Origin: Tanytarsus gracilentus
Lineage: Eukaryota; Arthropoda; Insecta; Diptera; Chironomidae
NCBI GenBank assembly: GCA_038502055.1
Contig: JAXRKN010000045.1
Coordinates: forward strand, 2,564,501 to 2,628,500
DNA: 64,000 bases
Reading direction: 5' to 3'
The translations under genes were made by a program, and so were the position numbers. The notes beneath the pieces are model-generated. The model did not search any database. It saw nothing but the letters and a program-made list of their open reading frames with translations, and was not told the DNA's origin. Within the stretch, counting starts at the first letter, position 1, and each line of letters opens with the position of its first letter. Of the stretch, positions 48,416 through 57,801 are shown one piece after another.

Positions 48416-51400
48416 CTAAATTGTGAGACTCATTTTCTTATAAAACTTTGATTTCACTCCGCTAAAATCAAACTCGGGAAATTTCTGCTGCAACTCATCA
48501 TATGTGATGACAAATTTCTCTTCGAACCCAGCCTTGCTTGCAGCTATTTGGCTTCCGACGCTAGAGAAGACTGTCGCTGATACATTTATTCCCAATTGCT
48601 TCATATATCCCACTCGAGCTTTAAGAATGTGCGTGGCAATTCCTCGATTTCGATAATTCGGATGAACGAGCAGTGCATAGGATGTTAAATAAGTGTTGAC
48701 ATTAAAATGCTCAAAAATGTCGTATTGACTTTCCGCGTAATCAATTAAGCGAGATTTGTGCATGAAGTCTTCGTTTGAGTCCTGTTAAAAAATTAATTTT
48801 TAAGATTTATAAATAAATTTATAAATTATAGCTCCGCTATATATTAATTTTGGATTTTTCCAAAACCTGTTTTCGACCCCTAGTGCCAAGACATTACCTT
48901 GTGCAATACCAAAACAAGATGGGTCTGCAAACGGCGTTGCCATTTCCAATAGCTCCGCTGTCTTAGATTAGTACCCCATAGTTCTGAAAAATGGACATTA
49001 GTGGCACTCCTGGCCGACCATGATGGACATTCCTCAAAAATCGTCAGTGTCAATCAATTCCTGATGCAATGACGAGTTCAACGACATACATCAAGCCATA
49101 GTTCTGAAAAATGGACATTAGTGGCACTCCTGGTCGGCCATGATGGACATTTCTCAAAAATCGTCAATGCCAATCGATTCCTGATGCAATGACGAATTCA
49201 ACGACATACATGAAGCATAGTTCTGAAAAATGGACATTAGTGGCACTCCTGGCCGACCATGATCGACATTCCTCAAAAATCTTCAATTTCCTCGTTCCCG
49301 ATGCAATGACGAGTTCAACGACATACATGAAGCCATAGTTCTGAAAAAATGGATATTAGTGGCACTCGTGGCCGACTATGATGGACATTCCTCAAAAATC
49401 GTCAATGTCAATCGATTCCTGATGCAATGAGAGTTCAACGAATAATGAAGCCATAGTTCTAAAAAATGGACATTAGTGGCACTCCTGGCCGACTATGATG
49501 GACATTCCTCAAAAATGTCAATGTCAATCGATTCCTGATGCAATTACGAGTTCAACGATACCATGAAGCCATAGTTCTGAAAAATGGACATTAGTGGCAC
49601 TCCTGGCCGTCCATGATGGACACCTTCAAAAATAATCAGTGTCAATCGATTCCTGATGCAATGACGAGTTCAACGATACCCATGAAGCCATATAAGAAAA
49701 ATTTGTATGAAAAAGGCATTTTTGCACTCAGGGACGGTCCTTGAAGGGTCATACCTCAAAACTAAATACTTCTTGCACAACTAGAACCAAAACCCGAATT
49801 GCCACAAACCCGAATCAAATCCAACAAGCCGTTCTTGAGATATGGGTTCACTAAGATCGTAAGAAAGTGAGAAAGTGAGAAAGGAGAAAGGAGAAAGTGA
49901 GAAAGTAAGAAAGTAAGATGACTTAAATGGCTCTAACTCCTCGTAGAAGCAACCGATTTCAAATCTGTTTTCGCCAGTTTGTAGGGTTTGCTAGACCTAT
50001 CATTTGAGTTATGTTTTGATATTGCAAATGTAATGTTTGGCACTAGGGGCAAAAACTGGTTTTGGAAAAATCAAAATTAATATAAGCGGGCTATAACATA
50101 TACTTAAATGATAGGCCTAGTCAAACCCTACAAACTGGGAAAACAGATTTGAAATCGGTTGCTCCTACGAGGAGTTAGGCATTTAAGTCATCTTCTTTCT
50201 TCTTTCTCCTTTCTCCTTTCTTCTTTCTCACGATCTTAGTGAACGCCATATCTCAAGAACGGCTGGTCGGATTTGACTCGGGTTTGTGGCTAAAGATCGG
50301 GTTTTGGCTCTAGTTGTGCAAGAAGTATTTGTTTTGAGGTACGACCCTCAAGGACCGTCCCTGAGTGCAGAAATGTCCTTTTTCATACAAATTTTCTCTT
50401 ATATGGCTTATGGGTATCGTTGAACTCGTAATTGCATAGGAATCGATTGACATTGACGATTTTTGAGGAATGTCCATCATGGTCGGCCAGGAGTGCCACT
50501 AATATCCATTTTTTCATAAATATGGCTTCATGTATGTCGTTGACTCGTCATTGCATCAGGATCGATTGAATTGACGATTTTTGAGGAATGTCTTTTTTCC
50601 CTTCTTTTCTTTTTCATTTTTTTTCTCTGTCTTTCCTTTTTCCTTCTTCTTTTCTTTCTTTTATTTTTTACTTTTGATTCCTCATGCCCTCCCTTTCTCG
50701 CTTCCTTCTTCTTCTCTTTTGAATCTTTTCTTTTAAAATTCCTCTGGCCCGTGCCCTTCCTTTCGACTATGGCTTCATGTATGTCGTTCACTCGCATTGC
50801 ATCAGGAATCGTTGCTTGACTTTTTGAAGAATGTCCTCATGGCCGGCCGGGGCCCTTGTCCATTTTTCGATCTATGGGGTACTAATCTAAGACAGCGGAG
50901 CTATTGGAAATGGCAACGCCGTTTGCAGACCCATCTTTTTTCATTTAATTTTTGAAGAAAAAAACTTGAAACTTTATTTTTAAAAATTGTTTTGAATTTA
51001 AAAATATTTAAACCGAACCACGTGTGAAAGCTATTTTTAAAGTTTTATGTTTTATGGTGTTAGTTTCTCTGTATGAGCATGATTTTCATCTGTGTGATGC
51101 AAAATATAAGAGCGAGAAAAATTAATGTTTACCTCATGGTTTTCCTCATCATCTACAAATTTTACATCCATTATGTTGACACCAACGAGCTCATTTGAGT
51201 CCACTTTGTAGCAACCTATTGACAATTTACTTAGAAGTAAATTTTTATAAAAGTTTCCCATAAACTCAACATCCTCTGGTTTTTCACTGAAGTTCCTGCC
51301 GAGACAGAGTGGCTCTTCTGGCAGATAATGTTTTATGAGAATCTCAACAGCATAATCAAAGTCCTCCTCAAGGACATCCTGAACATTATAATTCACTTCT

Positions 51401-51480
51401 TTTTCGCTGTTTCCATCTCGAGCAGAAAAATTATAATAAATTTGCGGATATTTAAGAGAGTCTGGCCGAATGAATTTCAT
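48416..51480 (-). CDS. GNAT-family N-acetyltransferase (insect arylalkylamine NAT-like)
   Basis: Predicted acetyl-CoA-dependent acetylation of a small amine, by family. Two exons, 51480-51133 and 48781-48416, join in phase (ENHE^DSNED) to 237 residues. The N-terminal half contains VQDVLEEDFDYAVEILIKHYLPEEPLC, typical of the first helices of insect aaNATs, then LVGVNIMDV. The C-terminal half has the acetyl-CoA pyrophosphate loop RNRGIA in LLVHPNYRNRGIATHIL, and a late SSVGSQIAASKAGFEE resembling the region where aaNATs have conserved serines. Substrate (dopamine, serotonin, other) cannot be read from the sequence. The 2.35-kb intron consists almost entirely of nested HINE-like copies. Confidence 0.85.
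48914..50095 (+). mobile_element. HINE-like element, copy D-inner, inserted into copy D-outer
   Basis: Forward copy beginning ACAAGATGGG, with about six 115-120-bp units (starting near 48994, 49114, 49231, 49352, 49466 and 49586), the CTCAGGGACGGTCC block, the GTRAGAAA microsatellite and the GCTATA tail. It shows many single-base deletions relative to the other copies. Flanks CCAAA and ACATATAC rejoin to the uninterrupted sequence seen in copy C, with no duplicated bases. Confidence 0.78.
50592..50764. repeat. Pyrimidine-rich tract inside copy D-outer
   Basis: About 173 bases almost purely C and T on the plus strand, abruptly replacing expected repeat sequence between GAGGAATGTC and GACTATGGCTTCATG. 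Frames across it (Lys/Arg-rich one way, Phe/Leu-rich the other) are composition artefacts. Confidence 0.8.
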
Positions 51481-52924
51481 CGCAACTAAATGAAAATCAA
51501 TTTTTTCTTCTTTATTGAAGAGTATTTTGTGTGACGGTATGATTTTGTTGTCAAGAATGACTTGAGAGCATTTTTATTCTTATCAAACGCACACAGCTGT
51601 TATGTCTGTACTACTAAACTATTTTTTTTGTAGATAGCGAAATGTTCGTAATGGGTGTTTGAAAAGTTTGTAACATAAATTGCTAATTTTTTTAAATTAG
51701 TCAAAAATTTAAATTGGGAATAGAAAAGTCAATGAACATTTTTAGGAAAACTTTAAACATTTAAATTTGACCGTAAAGTCGTAATTTTGCATAATATAAT
51801 ATAAAAACTTTATTAAAAGTCCAATTAATTTTTCCAATTATCTAATTATTTATCCAATTAATTTTATTTTTTAATGCAACATAATTTATAAACAACATCT
51901 ATTGACTATTGTGATTGTGTGAACATGAAAAAGTGCATTAAAGTGCATTTGTAAAGCATTTCGAACAAAAGCGGGAAAAGTCGTTGACATGCTCTCAATT
52001 GAGTCTTCTATACTAGTGACTTTTACACTGTAAACTTTACATCCACGGGAAACACTTAGGCTTATTTAAAGAAGGAAATCATGTTGCGAGAACCTTTTTA
52101 ACTTTAATGCTTTATTCACATTTTCTCTTCTCCTTTCAATGTCTCAAGGATATTTTTATTCCACTCAGATACTTTCCCTTTTTGGCACGCAAAACATTTT
52201 TCCTTGAATTTCTTTAATTTCCTTTGCACATTTTCACAAAATTCTATAAAACGCCATTAAAAAGAAAAATAATTGAAATCACGGTCTGAATTTTCAAGAA
52301 CGGGGGATGAAAAATTTTAAAAGAAACATTTTTTCTGTTTTTTAGATTGATTTCGTTATCGAATACCCACGCATGATTGAAATTTGATGTGGGCGGAAAT
52401 TCGATAACGAGAAAATAATGAAGCTGAATTTAATGGTTGATGAGTGTTGAAAAAATAGAACAAAATTTTAAATAATTAAAAAGAGTTAAAAGTTTAGCTG
52501 AAAACTAAAAAACATATTTTAATAATCTTAAATTAGTTTGGGCGTGATCGGCTGCCTTCTTTATTTATTAAATCAAGCAAATTCTTTATCGATTGTATTA
52601 CATTCATCTTTTAAAGTTTTTTTCATTGTAAAATGACATTTTAGTGCCAATTATGCTTTTATATAAATTTTTGTTTAAATAAAAAGAGAAAATTTTTTTA
52701 TGTGATGATTCTTGTGGCAACAATTAAAGAAATATTCGTGAAATTTTGAACATGATTGATGGACTAATAGTGTTAATTAATTTTCATTTATGACAAACTT
52801 TTCACAGTCTTCTCATTCCAATGTAAATTCAGTTCACAACTCAATTTCCGATATATGTCATCGAAATTGTTGCCACGTGTCAAAGAATTAAAATATAAAA
52901 GATAGCAAAAAAATTGGAAAAGCA
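51481..52924. other. Intergenic region between the acetyltransferase and Odc
   Basis: AT-rich, no gene recognised. The left part is promoter of the acetyltransferase and the right part 3' flank of Odc, both minus-strand. Contains one inverted repeat (52353-52410). Confidence 0.5.
52353..52410. repeat. Hairpin-forming inverted repeat
   Basis: Arms TCGTTATCGAAT (52353-52364) and ATTCGATAACGA (52399-52410) match perfectly. A short inner stem CCCA/TGGG and CAT/ATG continues it, giving a 58-base imperfect hairpin. Could be a small-RNA precursor, the remnant of a tiny palindromic element, or chance. Confidence 0.6.
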
Positions 52925-54564
52925 TCATGGAGATGCGGCAATTGAGAGTTCGATTGTTTTACCAATGAAGTTGTCAATGTAGTCATCAGCATCGAGCGGA
53001 ATTGATGAGCTAATCAGTTGCAGCATGTCACGTTGAATGAAGCTGTAAATTTTTGGCAGCGGAAATCCATTGAATGGGGATGCAACGGGAATGGTGTATG
53101 CACCCATGTTCTCAAAATAAATGAAGTCTCCAATCTGAACTGATTCCGGCAGTTGAATGCTCTCGATAATCATATCGAGAGCATCACAAGTTGGTCCAAA
53201 AATAACGCTGTTAATTCTTTTCTCATTCTCGCAATGATCATGAAGCAACTTTGGCTTGACTACTTGATGATCGTAGAGTAGACAATTGAATGAGCCATAA
53301 ACGCCATCGTTAACATAATACATGACATTATCAACGTCATTTGTAAGTGGATTGAAGATATTTTTCTTCGAGTGAACACTGGTTACGAGTGTAAATGCTG
53401 ATGCAACGTAGAATCGTCCTGGTTCAGCAATAACTCGAACATGCTTCTCGGGGAAGTAAGTCTCAATGCCCTGATTGACATACATGGCGACTTCATCGAT
53501 TGTTTTGTCATTGTCGCCTTAAATAAATTTATTATTAAAATTTTGAAAGTATTTTTAAGAAATTAAATTCTCACCTGGAAAACCCCCGCCAATGTCCAGC
53601 AATGTCATGTTAAATCCAAGATCTTCGGCTTGCTCGAACAAGTTCTTGCAGATGCCGATGGCCTTGTAATAGATCGGATAGTCACGACATCCGGAACCGA
53701 CGTGGAAGCTCACTCCAACAACATTCAAAGCCATTCGCTTTGCTTCTTTCAAAAGCTTTGGAGCTTCTGTAGCTGGATCGCAGCCAAATTTAGCACCCAG
53801 TGGACATTGTGCATTCTCAGCTTCACATCGAATGCGAAGAACCAAGCTGGAAAGTAATGCATAAATTAATTAATTGATCTTAATTAACCATTTTGTGGTG
53901 TGACAAAGTTAATTTTTTGAAATTGTGAAATTCAGTAAATTTTTATCAGAGAAGTACTTTTTTACGACTCGTGCCGCAGCGTATTAAAAAAAATTATAAT
54001 GAAAATTCTCTTAGTCATCGTAAAATGAGGCGAACAGAAAAATAAAGCAACAACGTCAGTAATTACGAAGAAATTAGATCAGATGGAGACAAAACGAAAG
54101 AGAGAGAAATGAACTTACTTAGCATCGGGATAGAGTGCCTTGATCTTTTGCAATTCAATCTCACAGTCGAATGTCATTGTCTTTACGCCCGCAATTTGGG
54201 CGAATCGGATGTGAGTTTTTGGCTTTGTCGGGTTAGCAAAAATGATGCGATCCGGTGATACGCCGAGACTCAAAATCTTGTTGATTTCACTCTTCGACGC
54301 ACAATCGAACGATGCACCGAGGGCAGCAAGTGTGGCCAAAACAACCTCATTGTCATTGCATTTGACTGCATAGTGTGGAATGACTCGTGGCATCTTCTCG
54401 ATCCAAATTTGATGCTTTCGAATTTGATCGCCGAGATTGAAGATGTAGAATGGCTCGTCCTGGTTCTGAGTGCCATATGCCGTGAGATCATTGATGATGC
54501 CTTTAACATCAATCTCATCGCAATCAATCACCTGAATGCGATCGTCATCGTTTATGAACTTCAT
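52925..54564 (-). CDS. Odc1: Ornithine decarboxylase
   Basis: PLP enzyme converting ornithine to putrescine, the first step of polyamine synthesis, cytosolic. Three exons, 54564-54119, 53846-53575 and 53517-52925, join in frame to 436 residues. All catalytic landmarks are present: PLP lysine K68 in YAVKCN, H197 in SFHVGSGC, the phosphate loop GGGFPG, EPGRFYV, YVNDGVYGSFNC, the catalytic cysteine in FGPTCDALD (about 358), and ENMGAYTIP. The enzyme therefore appears active and is not an antizyme inhibitor, which would lack these residues. The C-terminus (IELSIAASP) is shorter than the mammalian degradation tail. Upstream lies a candidate ATG-free, structured 5' UTR. Fly genomes have two linked Odc copies; only one is seen here. 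Confidence 0.96.
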
Positions 54565-54869
54565 CTTGGGAATGGAGATTTTTCAACTATCAAATAAAAG
54601 TGGAAATTTTTCTTGTAGATTTTTTTGCGCGCGCGCGTGTCCAATAATCCGAAAGAGAATAGGTCCGTTTCAAACTTTAGCCAGAGATCTTCAATGTAAA
54701 TTATTTTCTTGATTTGATAAATAAACAGAAGGCAGCCGTACACCTCTCAAGGATGTTGCTAGAAGTTCCAGGGTGGATCGATGTTCAAATGTTTTAACCA
54801 ACAACCGACGACGCGATGGTCTGTATGGTCAGTGCCCGGAAGTCGGGCCTGCTGACCAAATTTGTATGC
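54565..54869 (-). other. Candidate 5' UTR exon of Odc with a GC-rich hairpin
   Basis: A strong acceptor (CTCTTTTTAG at 54879-54870) begins about 305 bases of relatively GC-rich sequence leading to the Odc ATG. I find no ATG in it. Near its 5' end the first 36 codons are open (AYKFGQQARLPGTDHTDHRV...), ending in TAG, which may be chance or a coding exon of another small protein. Candidate upstream partners are the promoter at 55084-55122 and the short exon ending at 55810. Confidence 0.45.
54827..54857 (-). promoter_or_regulatory. Stem-loop in the Odc leader
   Basis: On the mRNA strand GGTCAG pairs with CTGACC (6 bp) and GCCCG with CGGGC (5 bp), separated by a small CAG/A internal loop and closed by the five-base loop ACTTC. 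It stands out against the AT-rich surroundings. Mammalian ODC mRNAs also have structured leaders that control translation; a similar role here is inference. Confidence 0.5.
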
Positions 54870-55083
54870 CTAAAAAGAGAAAAAATAAATTTAGACATTT
54901 TTTAAGAGCTTTAAATAAAAATTATTCTAAAATCTCTTGAAAAATCCTTTAAGATTGCGTAATAAAATATTTTTTCAAAGCTCATTTGAAAGTTTAGAAA
55001 CTTTTTAACTCGAGATCTGAATAATTTATATTAATTTATTGAATTTAATTACGAAACTCTTATTCAGTTCAAATCACTCAGCA

Positions 55084-55122
55084 GCACTGATTGATAGTTT
55101 ATGGAATATTCTCGATTTTATA
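55084..55122 (-). promoter_or_regulatory. Candidate Odc core promoter (TATA + initiator)
   Basis: On the minus strand TATAAAA (55122-55116) is followed 34 bases later by an initiator-like TCAGTGC (55090-55084). Spacing is close to the arthropod optimum. A weak donor (GTAATT) about 40 bases further on could splice to the leader exon at 54869. Confidence 0.4.
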
Positions 55123-55809
55123 CAAGCATCGCCATATTGTCGACTCGAGGATCAACTGTACTTCTTCTCAGATAAAGCCAGACATCACAGCGTAAAGAAT
55201 GTGTGTGTGAGTGTACGAAGGAAGTGTTATGTAGACATAAAAAATCCAGATATTTCTACCTCGTAAAAAAAGTTTTTTTTTGTTCCATTTCGATTCGAAT
55301 AAAGAGAGAGAAAAAAAGTATAGTTTCGACAAAAAAAAAGAAGCACAAAATGTGTCAGCTGAAATATTTGAGACGCCACTCTGGCATTGAAAACTACAAT
55401 TGATAAGACTTTTTTCATCCCCTTCAATGTGACGTCACCTCTTGAGATGAGTAATTAATTAAAGAGTTGACCATCGAAATTGCACTTTGAGCGATCTAAT
55501 TTTAACTATAACTAACCACATACAGGTGGTTGTTGTTGCTATGCTCAATATTTTTCAAACAAGCTGATCACAACTTTAATTCATGTTCTGATACTGATAA
55601 GAAACTTCAACTGTTCATTTTTCAAATATTATTTTAATGAACTTTGAAATGTCAAAATTTTCCTTGTATGACAAAAATTTTCAAGGTTTCTTCTCGAGAG
55701 AAAATTTTTTCTTCCACATGACAGAAAAATTTATCGATTTTTTTATTGCGATTGCATAAAGAAACTTTTTTTAGGGTTTCGAACCCGACACGCGTTTCAA
55801 GGTACTTAC

Positions 55810-55872
55810 TGCTGGAATTCTCGTTGATTTAACTGGTTGGAAGAGAATGGTTCGCTTTTTGATGGTTTTATA
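55810..55872 (-). promoter_or_regulatory. Alternative upstream promoter and short leader exon of Odc
   Basis: TATAAA (55872-55867) is followed by about 55 bases without ATG that end in a near-consensus donor CCAGCA^GTAAGT at 55810/55809. Spliced to 54869 this gives a second non-coding leader. The link to Odc is inferred from strand and order. Confidence 0.35.
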
Positions 55873-56539
55873 TCATAAGATATTTTTTGAGGCGGTCATG
55901 CAGCAACTTTTTACGTTTTTACGAATATTGAAAAAGATTTTCTTAGCTTTTAGATTGGAATACAGTTAATTTGATGCCTGAATGTTTACTCAGTTGCTTT
56001 TCCAAGTATTTTTTTCACACGACTTTAGCAAGAAGCAGGAATTAAGTACTTAATTTTTTATTATGACTTGACAGTAAGAAAGACAAGTCTAAATGAAAAT
56101 GAAATTTTTCTCTCGTGTGAGAATCGAGAGAATATATCCAACAGGCGCAGGAATCATTGAACTTTTTTCCAAATGCCTCCCCTTCAGAGCTTACGCGAGG
56201 GAAATGCCGAGAAGCAATTTACTTTGCTTGGAGAAAATATTTACTTTGCTTAAATCAATTCGGGTGCCTCTTTTAGAAAATTAACATTGATCAGCTCTAA
56301 TTTTTTTAACATCAAATTTAAGATTTTTAGAAATTTCTTCAATTTTCATGATTCCAAATGATTTTTAATCGTGGCTTTAAATTTTAAAACTAGAGTTAGA
56401 TTAGATTAAATTTAAATCCTTAAGTCATTAAAAATTTCATCGTCAACTTTTCCGTTAAAATTAAATTCAAAAACTTTACAAAACAACAACCGAGTCGCAC
56501 ATCCCTCTTTTCATTTTTTTCTCAAAAAATATTAACAAC
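55873..56539. promoter_or_regulatory. Divergent intergenic region Odc / mRpL43
   Basis: AT-rich spacer upstream of both genes. One open frame at 56093-56284 has no recognisable character. The mRpL43 start must lie near its right end; no TATA box is clear there. Confidence 0.4.
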
Positions 56540-57135
56540 ATGCAAAATCATTGTCAATTTGCTGTTTCTGGCTTTATAAAACATCCAATCGGCAATGGAC
56601 TCGGCCGACAGATCAATCAACTGATGCGGGTAACGCTTAAATTCTGTAAAACACATGGCACTTCGCAGGGAATGCGTGATTTCATCGAAAATCATTTGGT
56701 TAATTTTGCAAAAACAAATGAAAGTGTGGTCGTGTATGTGAAGCCTCGTCGGCACCGTGGTCCAGTGATTGTAGCTGAATATTGTGAGTATAACATAAAC
56801 ATCCAGCGAGAAATAACTGTAAAAATATTATTTTAGTAAATGGCGATCGCCGCTGGATGACGGCTCGAAACTATGACTCAAGTGAGATTCAAAAGTGGCT
56901 CGGCTTAATAACAAAACAAGCGGGCGATACGGAACCGATTAGATATCGTAAGGCCTGGCATACAGATATCCCCTCAATTCAAGGTGCATGGACGCCGTGG
57001 ACACACAAAAATCCCATCGAACTTCAAGCCAGCTACCCCGATGAAAGTTTCGGTCAGAAACTCGAAATTCCCGAAACTGCAACTGAAAAATTAATTCGAC
57101 TTTATGGAAAAGTTCAAGAGAATAAAAAGGAATAG
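56540..57135 (+). CDS. mRpL43: Mitochondrial large-ribosomal-subunit protein mL43
   Basis: Component of the mitochondrial 39S ribosomal subunit, with a thioredoxin-like L51/S25/CI-B8 fold. Two exons, 56540-56783 and 56837-57135, separated by a 53-base intron, splice across AEYLNG to 180 residues. Recognisable stretches are NGLGRQINQLMRVTLKFCK, GMRDFIENHLVNFAKTN, VVVYVKPRRHRGPVIVAEYLNG, and the C-terminal IRYRKAWHTDIPSIQGAW, matching the conserved RIRKPFHTDNPSIQGQW of animals. The N-terminus is short, without an obvious cleaved presequence. Converges on CRIPT, with 64 bases between stops; its AATAAA is at 57175-57180. Confidence 0.93.
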
Positions 57136-57199
57136 ATTGGCTTCGAGTTGTAGTTACTTAGTCATATATTAAAAAATAAAAAGGAATTGCATTTAAAAT

Positions 57200-57613
57200 C
57201 TAAGTCGCAGATTGTCGATAACTTTTCGTTGATAAAATCTTTTTTCCGCACATTGAACAAATGCCCTTTTTGTAGGAACATCCTAAAATAAAATAAAAAA
57301 TTGAATTAAATTGCATCTGGATGTGATAAAATTTCACCTTGGCAGTAGTAAGCTCCTTCTTGAAAGATTTTTGACTGACATATCCTGCACTTTCTACTTC
57401 CTTTTGTGGGATCATATCTACAAATAGCTTATTTTTAACATCAGTTTATTTAGTGTAAATTTTTATAAATTACCTTCCCGATGAAAGTGCTTTATTTTCA
57501 TTTACTTTTCTTCCTGCTGATGTTCCAACTTTGTCTGAAGATCGTCCCTGATGCTTCCAAGGATCTGCTGTAGCTACGTGCTTTAATTTAGTCTCGCATT
57601 TTTCACAAACCAT
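57200..57613 (-). CDS. Cript: CRIPT, cysteine-rich PDZ-binding protein
   Basis: Small zinc-binding protein known as a PSD-95 PDZ3 ligand and, more recently, as a minor-spliceosome component. Three short exons, 57613-57474, 57417-57338 and 57282-57200, join in frame to 100 residues (human: 101). The CXXC pairs are intact: MVCEKCETKL, KCRICQSK, YYCQGCSYKKG and GICSMCGKKIL, with GRKVNENKALSSGRYDP between. The C-terminus reads SYRQSAT, whereas human CRIPT ends in a class I PDZ ligand (TSV), so the PDZ-binding function may be absent. Too fragmented to appear as one long frame. Shares a 188-base divergent promoter with ZFPL1. Confidence 0.94.
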
Positions 57614-57801
57614 TTTGAATTTGTTTATTATTGTTTTTTTTATTTTTAAAATATTATTTATTAGGGGGTTGGTAAGCGTTGAAAATTAAATTTTCAGTGA
57701 CATCACTAAAAAAATAAAAAAAAATCTGCCAACAGTTTAAAAAGTAAATTCTTAATAACTTTATTAATTTAATTAAAACAGCGAGGACGAAACCAAATTA
57801 A
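57614..57801. promoter_or_regulatory. Short divergent promoter CRIPT / ZFPL1
   Basis: Only 188 bases separate the two start codons, so both transcription starts and leaders must lie here. No TATA box is evident. Confidence 0.55.

Larger units (their letters stand above)
48825..50937 (-). mobile_element. HINE-like element, copy D-outer, split by another copy
   Basis: A reverse-oriented copy in two pieces. The terminal piece 48825-48913 (ATTATAGCTCCGC to GCAATACCAAA) and the remainder 50096-50937 (ACATATACTTAAATGATAGG to GCAGACCCATCT) together match one copy when the forward copy between them is removed. The right piece contains an anomalous pyrimidine tract (50592-50764) where repeat units should be. 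Confidence 0.75.

Noticed and set aside
50528..50819. Lys/Arg-rich and Phe/Leu-rich frames across the pyrimidine tract
   Set aside because: Composition artefacts of a C/T-only stretch inside a mobile element.
55771..55800. tRNA-like B box (GGGTTCGAAACCC on the minus strand)
   Set aside because: The expected A box and acceptor stem are missing upstream, and the surrounding sequence does not fold as a cloverleaf.
56093..56284. 63-residue plus-strand frame upstream of mRpL43
   Set aside because: No recognisable domain, no splice support, and AT-rich intergenic composition.
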